A stretch of DNA of 64,000 nt from Pseudomonadota bacterium (GTDB lineage: Bacteria; Desulfobacterota; Binatia; Binatales; Binataceae), in contig JAJPHZ010000033.1 in NCBI GenBank assembly GCA_021325025.1, positions 62,001 to 126,000 on the forward strand, written 5' to 3'. The notes beneath the pieces are model-generated. The model searched no databases. It was not told where the DNA came from and saw only the letters and a program-made list of their open reading frames with translations. Of this stretch, positions 9,020-17,147 are shown in pieces (the first letter of the stretch is position 1; each line of letters starts with the position of its first letter). The position numbers and the translations under genes were made by a program.

Positions 9020-10411
9020 TCAGAGGTTTACGCCGATGCGAGCCAGGTCTTCGCGGAGGGGGCGCTCCACTTCAGCGATCCGTGCGCCCCCCTCCGGGGG
9101 GCTTAGGTAGTGGCCGCGCAAGTCGAAGTTCCTGACCAGCTCGTCGGGGACTTCCGGGCCGCTGCCAATGATCTCCTCGACCGTGGGGCCGATGCGCTTG
9201 GCGATCTCGACCAGCCGTGCCCGATCCAGACCGAGGAACCGTACGGCGTTCTCGCCCAACATGAGACGAAGTTCGTCCTCCGGCACGCCGGCGAAGGCAT
9301 GCCTGAGCCAGTCCTTGGTGTTGGGCCACGTGCCCTCGGGATGAGGGAAGTCGCGCCCGAACAAGATCGTTTCGACGCCGATGTCGTGCCGCATGTCGAC
9401 CTCGGCCTTGTGGATGAATGACGCCGCGGCCAGGCAATTGCTCAGCCAATACTCGCTGGGCTTGCGCTTCGCCGGCAGGTCGGCCCGATGCTGGTCGTAG
9501 ATCGCGTCGAGATGGCGCAAGGTGGCCGGAATCCAGTCGTGCCGGATTTCGGCAAGAATCAGCTTGAGGCCCGGGTGACGATCGAACACCCCGCCGAGCA
9601 TCATCTGCCACATCGGTCGCCGCGACTTGATGCTGTTGACGAACTCGAAGAAGAAGGCCACGGATTTCTCCGAGATCGCGTCGGCGTGCTGGGCCAGCAC
9701 CTTTAAGTCGGTACTCCCGCCGGCCGCCTTGGATACGTCGTTGAGGATGCGCTGGAGCTGCGGGAAGACCGCGCCCTGTTCGGTCCCGAACCCGGCATGC
9801 ACTACGATTGCAATCCCGCGCTCCTCGCACACCGACCAGAACGGCTCCCAGTACTCGTCGAACAGCGCAGGCATGTCGGCATGCCGCATGTAGCCGGGGC
9901 CGTAGGTCCCCGCGAACTTGTGATCGGCGATCCACTCGAGGTCCTTGATGGTCGCGTCCATATCCGAGCACGAACCGATCGCGCCGGTGACCAGGAACCG
10001 ATCCATCGCAAAACCGAAGGTGTCGGCCGCCCACCGGTTCCACGCCCGCGCCCCCGCGTCCCACGCGTCAAGGGGATAGGTGTTGTTGGTGAGGTTGTGA
10101 AACATATCGCCGAGGCGGAAATCGCCGTGGTAGATAAGCTCCGCAGCGATGCCCTCACGGTCCATATCGGCAAGGCGCAGAACCGGATCGTAGAGCCCCT
10201 GCCATCCGCTCCGATGCGCTTCCTGCTGCTCCGGCAGCGGAGCAGAGGAAACCGACCGGCCGCTCAGCACATAGATCGCCCTAGGATAGATCTCGTTGTC
10301 CGCACGCAGGCGCGGCAGCAAATCGTGGTACCGCTTGTCGAGGTAGTGCGTCCAAAGCTCCTTCGGCACTCCGGCGTGCGAATCCGACGAAACAAGGATC
10401 AGCCTGTCCAT
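9020..10411 (-). CDS. Amidohydrolase family protein (first gene of the operon)
   Basis: A 463-residue TIM-barrel hydrolase with SSDSHAGVP at the N terminus (D-x-H metal motif), IAIVVHAGFG, HPGLKLILAEIRHDWIP and the C-terminal FGRDFPHPEGTWP (metal Asp and neighbouring His). The second ATG (10411) is chosen because AGGAG lies nine bases before it but directly abuts the first ATG at 10420. Relatives at this level act as hydrolases or decarboxylases on aromatic acids or ring-opened products. It shares only the fold, not close similarity, with the next gene. It is transcribed away from the TetR-family gene and has a good promoter upstream. Confidence 0.88.
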   Translation of the reverse strand: MDRLILVSSDSHAGVPKELWTHYLDKRYHDLLPRLRADNEIYPRAIYVLSGRSVSSAPLPEQQEAHRSGWQGLYDPVLRLADMDREGIAAELIYHGDFRLGDMFHNLTNNTYPLDAWDAGARAWNRWAADTFGFAMDRFLVTGAIGSCSDMDATIKDLEWIADHKFAGTYGPGYMRHADMPALFDEYWEPFWSVCEERGIAIVVHAGFGTEQGAVFPQLQRILNDVSKAAGGSTDLKVLAQHADAISEKSVAFFFEFVNSIKSRRPMWQMMLGGVFDRHPGLKLILAEIRHDWIPATLRHLDAIYDQHRADLPAKRKPSEYWLSNCLAAASFIHKAEVDMRHDIGVETILFGRDFPHPEGTWPNTKDWLRHAFAGVPEDELRLMLGENAVRFLGLDRARLVEIAKRIGPTVEEIIGSGPEVPDELVRNFDLRGHYLSPPEGGARIAEVERPLREDLARIGVNL

Positions 10412-10516
10412 ATGACGCATCTCCTTTGGTTCTCCTGTTTGCTTCGCCTGACAAGGCCTGGTTCGGCGGGCACATCAACCGGCTAAAGCACCCCCGTCTT
10501 TCAGAAAAGTGTCACT

Positions 10517-10553
10517 CGGCTGTCAGTAATAGTAAAGGCGGATCCGGCTGTCA
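10517..10553. repeat. Direct repeat CGGCTGTCA at the divergent promoter (possible TetR site)
   Basis: CGGCTGTCA occurs at 10517-10525 and 10545-10553. One copy overlaps the -35 box and the other lies just past the -10 box of the minus-strand promoter. A third identical copy is found at 11420-11428, after the TetR gene. The same TGTCA core appears in the palindrome before the SDR at 11720. Binding by the adjacent TetR protein is an inference. Confidence 0.4.
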
Positions 10554-10554
10554 A
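10526..10554 (-). promoter_or_regulatory. Candidate promoter of the amidohydrolase operon
   Basis: On the minus strand a perfect TTGACA (10554-10549) is separated by 17 bases from TATTAC (10531-10526). It points into the amidohydrolase operon, about 115 bases upstream of its first start codon. Confidence 0.5.
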
Positions 10555-10664
10555 GCGAACCGTATGGAATTGAAACGAAAGACAGCGCCGGTTGCGCAGC
10601 GCTCGCCGCAGCGGCCCGCGGCCGCTAGTTGACGCCGCCTAACGATGCAGGCAAAGTAGGTTTG

Positions 10665-11375
10665 GTGCCTTTGTCAAAGACGCTCACAGGAGCCCCATCG
10701 CTGCGAGAAGCGCACAAGAGCCGGACGCTGCGCGCCCTGCGCGGCGTGGCTCTCAAACTGTTTGCGGCGCAGGGATACGACACCACTACCACCGAACAGA
10801 TCGCCAAGAAGGCCGGCGTTTCGGCACGGACTTTCTTCCGGTACTTTCCCACCAAGGAATCCGTGCTGTTCCTGGGCGAACCCGCCTGGGTTCAATCCTT
10901 CGTGTGGCTCTACCGCGGTCAACCGGACTCACACAGCGACGTCGATGCGATGTGCGCCACGCTCATTGAGCTCGCATCGGGTCTCGCCCGGGACCGCCAA
11001 TCGCTGCTCCTGTACGAACGAGCCGTCGCTTCGTCGCCGACCCTGCGTGGGCGGGTTCAGGACCGCCAGGTGCAAACCGTGGAGAAGGTGGCCGAGGCCA
11101 TCGCCGCCCGCCGGGGCCTGCCGCGCGCGGATGAGGCCTCTACCCTTCTCGCCGCCGTCGGTGTGTTGACGTTCCGGCGCGCACTCGACGCGTGGCTGGC
11201 CGGGCCGGCTGGCACCCAACTAGGTGAGGTGATCGCCAGCGAGTTCAGGCTGCTCACAGAGGCCTTCACGCAAGGACGAGCCAAACCCAAACGCCGACCC
11301 GCGGCCTCGCAGCAGGACTACCCGCTCACCCTCACCCACGGTGGGGTCCGAACCTCGCTGACCGACGTCGGCTGA
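10665..11375 (+). CDS. TetR-family transcriptional regulator
   Basis: The N-terminal half carries a typical TetR helix-turn-helix (TTEQIAKKAGVSARTFFRYF then PTKESVLF), preceded by the amphipathic helix ALKLFAAQGYDTT; the C-terminal half is an all-helical ligand and dimer domain. The start is unsettled: TTG at 10629, GTG at 10665 and TTG at 10671 are all in frame and none has a strong ribosome site, so the GTG giving 236 residues is a compromise. It lies between the amidohydrolase operon (divergent) and an SDR gene (same strand) and likely controls both, because TGTCA-containing repeats flank both promoters. Confidence 0.88.
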   Translation: MPLSKTLTGAPSLREAHKSRTLRALRGVALKLFAAQGYDTTTTEQIAKKAGVSARTFFRYFPTKESVLFLGEPAWVQSFVWLYRGQPDSHSDVDAMCATLIELASGLARDRQSLLLYERAVASSPTLRGRVQDRQVQTVEKVAEAIAARRGLPRADEASTLLAAVGVLTFRRALDAWLAGPAGTQLGEVIASEFRLLTEAFTQGRAKPKRRPAASQQDYPLTLTHGGVRTSLTDVG

Positions 11376-11719
11376 GACGGCGCTTGTGTGGGGCGTCGCG
11401 CGCAGCCGCCCGTGTGAATCGGCTGTCAACGTCACTCAACGCCACCGTCCGCCCCTGACAGGGTGCGCAAAAAGTCGAGCTGCGTTTTTTATCTTGTATG
11501 GGTGCGTTCCGCACCCGCCCCTGCATAAAAGATGGCTGCCGCCTTTGCTTGACCTCTCCCTTTGGAAGGGACTGGAGTGAGGGAGCAGGTTGCAGCGGAT
11601 CCTTGTCTCCGCTCGGCGCGCGCTTCCATGTTTCTTATGACACAAGACTGTCATAAATCTTGTCAAGGCAGAGGCATGATAGTAGGCTCGCCCCGAAAGC
11701 CCGATATGGAGAGAACAAC
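11376..11719. other. Intergenic region with two hairpins and an operator-like palindrome
   Basis: No gene is visible here. It contains the third CGGCTGTCA copy (11420-11428), a short CGCA/TGCG hairpin followed by TTTTTT (11466-11490, a weak terminator for the TetR gene), a perfect 7-bp hairpin GGGTGCG-TTC-CGCACCC (11500-11516) without a T tract, and the palindrome at 11635-11656. Confidence 0.4.
11635..11656. promoter_or_regulatory. Operator-like palindrome TTATGACA-N6-TGTCATAA
   Basis: Two perfect 8-base arms separated by CAAGAC, 64 bases before the SDR start codon. The symmetry and length (22 bp) suit a TetR-type dimer site, and its TGTCA core recurs at the divergent promoter on the other side of the TetR gene. 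Confidence 0.5.
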
Positions 11720-12517
11720 GTGGAACAGCGGTCGAAGCTCGACGGGCGGGTCGCGATCGTCACGGGTGCTGGTTCGAGCGGCCCGGGGTTGGGCACCGGC
11801 AAGGCCATCTCAGTCCTCTTTGCTCGCGAAGGGGCGAAGGTCGTGCTGGTGGACAAGTTCGAGGACCGGGCGGATGAGACGCTGCGCTTGATCGAAGATG
11901 AAGGCGGCAGTGCGACGGTTGTGATTGCCGACCTCGCCGAGGTAGCCAGTTGCCAGCACGTAGTCGACCAGGCGGTGGACCGTTACGGCGGCGTCGACAT
12001 CCTGGTCAATAACGCGGCCATCGCGTCGTCGACCAGCATCGTGGACACCACGCCGGAGCTCTACCATCAGGTCATCGCGGTGAACCTTACGGCGCCGTTC
12101 ATGCTGAGCAAGGCTGCGATTCCGGTCATGATCGAACGGGGTGGCGGCGCCATCGTCAACATTACCTCGATCGCGGCTTTACGGGGACAGGGCGGGGCGG
12201 GCTCGACCGCCTATGCCGCGTCCAAGGCGGGATTGATCGGCCTGATGGTCGACCTCGCCGACGCTTACGGCAAGAAGGGAATACGTGTGAACTGCATCGC
12301 GCCGGGAATCATCAACACCCCGATGCGAGCCGCCGCGATGCGGCAAGCCGGGGTCGACCCGGCGCAGATCGACCTCAGCTTCCGCACCTCGCTTGGCATC
12401 GAAGGCGACGCCTGGGACGTGGCACGCGCCGCGCTGTTCCTCGCCGGGCCGGATGGGCGCTACCTCACCGGCGTGCTTCTCCCGGTCGACGGAGGCACGA
12501 CCGCGCGCTCGCACTAG
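11720..12517 (+). CDS. Short-chain dehydrogenase/reductase
   Basis: A 265-residue classical SDR with GAGSSGPGLGTG (residues 16-27), NNAA (97-100), catalytic Ser around 148-150 and Y165-x3-K169 (YAASK). The GTG at 11720 is preferred over an upstream ATG because GGAGAG lies six bases before it and the homologous region begins here. It is a paralogue of the SDR at 6714-7523. Its gene ends overlapping the convergent IclR gene by a few bases. It probably belongs to the TetR regulon, given the palindrome upstream. Confidence 0.9.
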   Translation: MEQRSKLDGRVAIVTGAGSSGPGLGTGKAISVLFAREGAKVVLVDKFEDRADETLRLIEDEGGSATVVIADLAEVASCQHVVDQAVDRYGGVDILVNNAAIASSTSIVDTTPELYHQVIAVNLTAPFMLSKAAIPVMIERGGGAIVNITSIAALRGQGGAGSTAYAASKAGLIGLMVDLADAYGKKGIRVNCIAPGIINTPMRAAAMRQAGVDPAQIDLSFRTSLGIEGDAWDVARAALFLAGPDGRYLTGVLLPVDGGTTARSH

Positions 12518-13287
12518 GAGGGCGGGAGCAACTGAACCGCGACTTCCCGCGCCGCATCGCGCATGTCGCGCGCCAGCGCCAGCAACCGGGCGCGCTTGAG
12601 CTGGCTGCCAAGGCCGACCGCGGCGATGGTGTGCGAGATCGTGCCGCGGTGGTTCACCACGGGTACCGCCACAATAGTTACACCGGCGATATAGTTGCCG
12701 CGGTCGATACTGAAGCCTTGGCGGCGCACGCTCTCTACCTCCCTGCGCCAGGTGGTGTAGGACGGGGCGTTGTCCCAGCGCAAGCGGCGAAACCGCGTCT
12801 CAATCTCGTCCCATGGATAGCTGCTAAAGGCGGCGACGCAGCGGCCCGTTGCGCTGATCAAGGCTGGAAACCGGCTGCCGACATCGACATGCAGCCGCAC
12901 CGGGGTCTGCGCCCGGGCCAGCGCTACCACGACCATGTGGTCGAGATCCGGCACTTCGACGCCAATCACGGTCAAGCCATGGCGGCGTGACAGCTCCTCC
13001 AGCTTCGGCCGCACCACACTGGAAAAGTCGTCATGGTCGAGCACGGCACGCGCCAGCGGGAGCATACCCGTACCTAACCTGTATTGCCTGCTCAGGGGAT
13101 CGAAGTGCAGCAGCTGCTCGGCAACCAGCGCCCGCAGTATGTGCAGCGCGGTGCTGGGCACCAGGTCCAGGCTTTGCGCAATTGTCTTGAGGGCAAGCGG
13201 CGTGCGGCTGCGGCTTAGCAAACGCAGGATGGCAACCGCCCGCGTTACGGCCGGCACCGCCCGGATGCGAGGGGTTCGTAAATTCAC
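12514..13287 (-). CDS. IclR-family transcriptional regulator
   Basis: The 257-residue product has an N-terminal winged helix-turn-helix (AVAILRLLSRSRTPLALKTI, SLDLVPSTALHILRALV) and the C-terminal IclR effector domain (SATGRCVAAFSS, YIAGVTIVAVPVVN). IclR proteins sense small acids or aromatic intermediates and often control divergent catabolic operons. A GTG start is used; no ribosome site is visible and an operator-like palindrome begins two bases upstream, so the mRNA may have a very short leader. It is divergent from the FAS1-dehydratase/enoyl-CoA hydratase operon, its probable target. Confidence 0.9.
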   Translation of the reverse strand: MNLRTPRIRAVPAVTRAVAILRLLSRSRTPLALKTIAQSLDLVPSTALHILRALVAEQLLHFDPLSRQYRLGTGMLPLARAVLDHDDFSSVVRPKLEELSRRHGLTVIGVEVPDLDHMVVVALARAQTPVRLHVDVGSRFPALISATGRCVAAFSSYPWDEIETRFRRLRWDNAPSYTTWRREVESVRRQGFSIDRGNYIAGVTIVAVPVVNHRGTISHTIAAVGLGSQLKRARLLALARDMRDAAREVAVQLLPPS

Positions 13288-13289
13288 CG

Positions 13290-13305
13290 ATTGTATAGAT
13301 GCAAT
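13290..13305. promoter_or_regulatory. IclR operator-like palindrome 1
   Basis: ATTGTATAGATGCAAT is a 16-bp imperfect palindrome (six of eight pairs) immediately before the IclR start. It overlaps a possible promoter on the minus strand (TTGAGC, 16 bases, TATACA). Placement suggests autoregulation. Confidence 0.4.
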
Positions 13306-13384
13306 TTTGGGATGCTCAACGCAAGTGCGGCGCGGCCCTGCGCATTCTTTCCTTTCAGCCTTCGGTTGGCCGGTTTAGCACTAG

Positions 13385-13419
13385 ATTGTCTATATACAAT
13401 TTAGGTACCTATTGTACAA
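13385..13419. promoter_or_regulatory. IclR operator-like palindromes 2 and 3
   Basis: ATTGTCTATATACAAT (13385-13400, seven of eight pairs) and TTGTACAA (13412-13419, perfect) share the ATTG/CAAT arms of the element at 13290. They lie about 95-130 bases before the first gene of the divergent operon, a suitable place for activation or repression by the IclR protein. Confidence 0.45.
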
Positions 13420-13512
13420 GCAACGTACATTCGCCATGATGGCTACCGCGAGGTTGCCGGCACACGACAGCTCCTCGGGACGGGCCGTTTGCAACCTGGG
13501 AAGAAGGCATCG

Positions 13513-14649
13513 ATGGCGAACCGCGAACGCAAATTCCCCACGATCAGAGAAGAAGGACTGGAGCAGCTGCGCAAGCGTATTGGCGTCAGGATCGAGGAGA
13601 CGGTTGAACCCTGGTGTTATGAGGCCACGCGCGACAACATCCGCCACTACGCCCACGGCATCGGCGACGACAATCCGCTATGGTGCGATCCCGCTTACGC
13701 GGCCCAAACCCGCTATGGCGACGTCATCGCACTGCCCAGTTTTCTGTTCGCCACCAGCCGGATTGTCTCGGGCTACGTGGGCGGACTGGCCGGGGTGCAC
13801 GCGATGTGGTCGGGCGCCGAGTGGACATGGCACAAGCTTGTGCGGCGCAACGACGCGATAGCAACCGAGGCCTGGTTGAAGGAAATCACCGAGCACCAGA
13901 CGCGTTTTGCCGGCCGCGCCATTCAGCAGACCTACCATGTCAACTTCTTCAACCAGCACGGCGACCTGGTTGCCGAGGCCGACAGTTCCTGCTTCCGGAC
14001 CGAGCGCGACCGGGCGCGTGAACAGGGCACCAAATACGACGAGGTCAAAGTCCGCCCGCCGCGCCGCTACACCAGGCAGGAACTGGCCGAAGCCTGCCAA
14101 TTGTATGCCGAGGAGAAGATTCAAGGGGCGGTTGCGCGCTACTGGCAGGAGGTCGCCGAAGGCCAGGAACTGCCGGTCATGCTCAAGGGCCCGATGACGG
14201 TCACCGGCTCCATCGCTTTTGCCCAGGGATGGGGTGGATTGTACATTCGCGCCAACAAGCTCGCCTGGAAGCTGATGCAGGCCCATCCGGGTCTCGCTAT
14301 CGACAACCGCTTCGGTATCCCAGACTGTCCGGAACGGGTCCACTGGGAGGAGGAATTCGCGCGCGAGGTCGGCGCGCCCGGCGCCTATGACTACGGACCG
14401 GAACGCTGCTCCTGGCTCACCCATCACCTCACCAATTGGATGGGTGACGACGGGTTCCTGCGCCGCGCGAGCTGCAAAATCCGCCGGCACAACCCGGTGG
14501 GCGACCTGCTCTTCATCAGGGGCCGGGTGACGCGCAAGTATATCGAGGACGGTCGCCACCTGGTGGAGATCGAGCAACAAGCGCATAACCAGGACGGAGA
14601 GTTGTCGGTGGTGGGACGCGCCGTGGTGGAACTACCAAGCCGGTCCTGA
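13513..14649 (+). CDS. FAS1/MaoC-like dehydratase domain protein (double hot-dog acyl dehydratase)
   Basis: A 378-residue protein of the MaoC N-terminal/FAS1-like dehydratase family. The N-terminal half carries YAHGIGDDNPLWCDPAYA, typical of the hot-dog hydratase signature (D near N-P-L), and the C-terminal half a second hot-dog region (HLTNWMGDDGFLRRASCKI, NPVGDLLFIRGRV). Such proteins hydrate or dehydrate acyl-CoA or related thioesters in the cytoplasm. The ATG at 13513 has GAAGG five bases upstream. It heads an operon with an enoyl-CoA hydratase and a second paralogue; the IclR gene is divergent. Confidence 0.8.
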   Translation: MANRERKFPTIREEGLEQLRKRIGVRIEETVEPWCYEATRDNIRHYAHGIGDDNPLWCDPAYAAQTRYGDVIALPSFLFATSRIVSGYVGGLAGVHAMWSGAEWTWHKLVRRNDAIATEAWLKEITEHQTRFAGRAIQQTYHVNFFNQHGDLVAEADSSCFRTERDRAREQGTKYDEVKVRPPRRYTRQELAEACQLYAEEKIQGAVARYWQEVAEGQELPVMLKGPMTVTGSIAFAQGWGGLYIRANKLAWKLMQAHPGLAIDNRFGIPDCPERVHWEEEFAREVGAPGAYDYGPERCSWLTHHLTNWMGDDGFLRRASCKIRRHNPVGDLLFIRGRVTRKYIEDGRHLVEIEQQAHNQDGELSVVGRAVVELPSRS

Positions 14650-14699
14650 CGCATTGCCGGGCGGGATTGTCCGATTGCGCCATCATCGGGGAGATTGCC

Positions 14700-15494
14700 A
14701 TGACGAAATACGATCACTACCAGACGATAAGCTTCAGCCTTCGCGATCGGGTTCTGACCGCGACGCTCAATCGGCCCGACAAGCTCAACATCTTCGACGC
14801 GGAGATGGAACGCGAGGTGACGCAATTCCTCGTCGATGGGGCCCTGGACAAGGATTTCGACATCGTGATCCTGACCGGAGCCGGGCGCGCCTTCAGCGCC
14901 GGCGGCGACGTCGCCGGTTGGATGCAGAAGAACGTCGCCGATCCAGGCTCTATCGACACCGTAATGGTCAAGCGCGTGGTGTTCGCGATGCTCGATTTTC
15001 CCAAGCCCATCATCGCCAAACTCAACGGCCACGCGATCGGCCTGGGCGCCACGGTTGCGCTTTATTGCGATGTGATTTTCGCCTCGGACAAGGCGCTGAT
15101 CGGCGACCCGCATGTCTCGATGGGGCTGAGCGCGGGCGACGGCGGAGCAATTATCTGGCCTCATCTCATCGGCTACGCGCGAGCCCGGGAGTACCTGATG
15201 ACGGGCGAGCTGATTCCGGCGCCCAAGGCGGCGGCCATGGGGCTGATTAATTATTCGCTGCCTGCCCAGGAACTGGACGCCGCCGTCGATGCGTTCGTGC
15301 AAAAGCTGGCCAAAGGGGCGCTGCGCGCCATCTCCTACACCAAACAGACCGTGAACCTCGGCCTCAAGCACGTCGCCACCGCGGTGATGGACGCCAGTGT
15401 CGCCTACGAAGTGCTCACCGTGCATTCGCGCGATCACGCGGAGGCGGTCAAGGCGTTTTTGGAAAAACGCAAACCCGTATTCACCGGAAAGTAA
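14700..15494 (+). CDS. Enoyl-CoA hydratase/isomerase family protein
   Basis: A 264-residue crotonase-fold enzyme. The oxyanion-hole segments are visible as GRAFSAGGDV (around residue 62-71) and HAIGLGATVALYCDV (about 107-121); ADKALIG-type helix and FVQKLAKG follow the usual order. The position of the catalytic Glu of true hydratases is occupied by a less typical sequence (LSAGDGGAIIWPHLIG), so the exact reaction (hydratase, isomerase or hydrolase) is open. GGGGAG lies six bases before the ATG. It sits between two FAS1-like dehydratases, indicating beta-oxidation-type chemistry. Confidence 0.9.
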   Translation: MTKYDHYQTISFSLRDRVLTATLNRPDKLNIFDAEMEREVTQFLVDGALDKDFDIVILTGAGRAFSAGGDVAGWMQKNVADPGSIDTVMVKRVVFAMLDFPKPIIAKLNGHAIGLGATVALYCDVIFASDKALIGDPHVSMGLSAGDGGAIIWPHLIGYARAREYLMTGELIPAPKAAAMGLINYSLPAQELDAAVDAFVQKLAKGALRAISYTKQTVNLGLKHVATAVMDASVAYEVLTVHSRDHAEAVKAFLEKRKPVFTGK

Positions 15495-15541
15495 AGAATG
15501 AGCCTGCCGCGACATCGGGGGACATCGGAGGGATGGCACAG

Positions 15542-16711
15542 ATGGTAGAGAAGGTTGCCAGCCTGAACATGGAGCCGCTTGATACCAGCGACACCGACAG
15601 GTGGGTCGGCAGACCGATTGGCGGCGGCCAGTTGAAGGAACCGATCACCCGCAACGACATCCGGCGCTGGGCCCAGGGGATGCAAAATCCCAATCCGCTC
15701 TATTACGATGAGAGGTACGCGGCCGAAAGCGCGCTCGGTGAGATCCTCGCACCGCAATCCTTCACCGTCAACTGTACCGTGGGACTCGGTACTGTCCCGG
15801 CGATTCAGGGCAACATTCCGGGCACCCACATGCTGTTCGGCGGCGACGAATGGTGGTTCTATGGCCCGCGCATCAGACCCGGCGACAGGATTCGTTCGGA
15901 ACGGATGCTGTTCGATTATCGAGTATCGAATACCAGGTTCGCCGGGCCGACGATGTTCTCGCGCGGCGACACTACATACATCAACCAGCGCGGCGAAACA
16001 ATCGCCAAGGGACGCTGCATCGCAATCCGCTACCGCGCCGAAAACGCCCGCGCGATGGGATCGTTCACCGACCAGAAGATGCCCGAGTGGAAGATCGAGG
16101 ATCTGGAACAACTCGAAGCGCAGAAGTTCGCCTATTACGAGACCTTCCGCAATCACATGATCCGCTACTTCAACGACGTGAACGAAGGCCAGCACTTGCC
16201 GGTGCGGCCGATCGGCCCTCATACAGTCCAGACGTTTGCAACCGAATGGCGCTCCTACATCTTCACCGTCTGGGGCGCCGAAGAACCCGACGGCCTGCCG
16301 AATTCCTCGATGGAAGCGGGCTGGCTGCCCGAGTTGTTGCGCGATATGGAAAAGGCCAAGGTCGATCCCAGCTATGCCGACGGCCTCTACCATGGTCCCG
16401 CCAGCCACGAAAGAAATGCACAGACCATCGGCATGCCGCGCGGCTACGGCTACGGCTCCACGATGGGCTCATGGGTGCTCGACTATCTGACCAATTGGGG
16501 CGGCGAACTGGCCTTTGTAGTGCACTGCAATGCGCGCTACGTGGGTCCCGCCTTTGTCGGCGACGCAACTTTCCTGACCGGCCGCGTCACCGCGAAGGAA
16601 AAAAGCCCGCGCGGCAATGCCGGAATCGTGAGCATCGACGTTGAGATGAAAAACCAGGACGGGATGCTGATGACCAAGGCGCAAGCCGAGGTCAGGCTGC
16701 CCTTGCGGTGA
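15542..16711 (+). CDS. FAS1/MaoC-like dehydratase domain protein, second copy
   Basis: The 389-residue product is a distant paralogue of the protein at 13513: WAQGMQNPNPLYYDERYA matches its YAHGIGDDNPLW signature, and the C-terminal half repeats the pattern (VLDYLTNWGGELAFV, VGPAFVGDATFLTGRV). Two start codons are close; GGAGG abuts the ATG at 15533, so 15542, ten bases downstream of the ribosome site, is preferred. Paired dehydratases of this type may form a heteromer, each with two hot-dog domains. The gene ends the operon; the following 174 bases show no gene, only AT-rich sequence. Confidence 0.78.
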   Translation: MVEKVASLNMEPLDTSDTDRWVGRPIGGGQLKEPITRNDIRRWAQGMQNPNPLYYDERYAAESALGEILAPQSFTVNCTVGLGTVPAIQGNIPGTHMLFGGDEWWFYGPRIRPGDRIRSERMLFDYRVSNTRFAGPTMFSRGDTTYINQRGETIAKGRCIAIRYRAENARAMGSFTDQKMPEWKIEDLEQLEAQKFAYYETFRNHMIRYFNDVNEGQHLPVRPIGPHTVQTFATEWRSYIFTVWGAEEPDGLPNSSMEAGWLPELLRDMEKAKVDPSYADGLYHGPASHERNAQTIGMPRGYGYGSTMGSWVLDYLTNWGGELAFVVHCNARYVGPAFVGDATFLTGRVTAKEKSPRGNAGIVSIDVEMKNQDGMLMTKAQAEVRLPLR

Positions 16712-16885
16712 ATCAACTATAGCGTAAAGCTAAAGAATACACCGGTTCGAAAAAACCGCATATCCCTAGCAGGGCGTTGAGAAAGCAGGATTTCGGAGTT
16801 TACCAGGCAACACCCGGCATAAAAACTGGTTGCTAAGCGACTCATCGTTGACGACTGAGTAAATTTGCTGCAACCAAACTCCCGG

Positions 16886-17147
16886 CTACGGCCGCAAGTA
16901 CAGGCCGCCGCTGATGTTGATTGATTCGCCCGTAATATATGGAGCTTCCTCCGAAGCGAGGAACGCGATGGTTGCCGCAACTTCCGAAGGTTCGCCGATC
17001 CGGCGCGCCGGAGAAGATTCCACCAGTTGCCGGTATCGGTCGATGTACTTGTCCACGAGGGCGCTGCGTATCAGACCCGGCGCAACCACGTTACATCGGA
17101 TTCCCGCGGGTCCATATTCAGCGGCCACCGACCTGGTTAGTGCCACC
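16886..17147 (-). pseudogene. SDR, 3' fragment (left end of the rearrangement)
   Basis: The last 87 codons of an SDR: LVALTRSVAAEYGPAG, then APGLIRSALVDKYIDRY, PSEVAATIAFLASEEA and the C-terminal GESINISGGLYLRP. There is no start, nucleotide site or YxxxK motif; upstream the minus strand switches abruptly to an MFS transporter. The missing 5' part of an SDR with the right phase, ending YAACKAL, is found at 52323-52816 on the plus strand. Joining the two gives a normal-length SDR apart from about one codon at the junction. Confidence 0.8.

Noticed and set aside
6612..9110. 832-codon plus-strand ORF
   Set aside because: It runs antisense to an SDR and amidohydrolase with clear motifs; its composition is that of a GC shadow.
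11500..11516. Intrinsic terminator GGGTGCG/CGCACCC
   Set aside because: A perfect stem but no T tract on either side; listed only within the intergenic region.
16741..16766. tRNA-like GGTTCGAA stretch
   Set aside because: No cloverleaf can be drawn around it; only a short CGGTT/AACCG hairpin.
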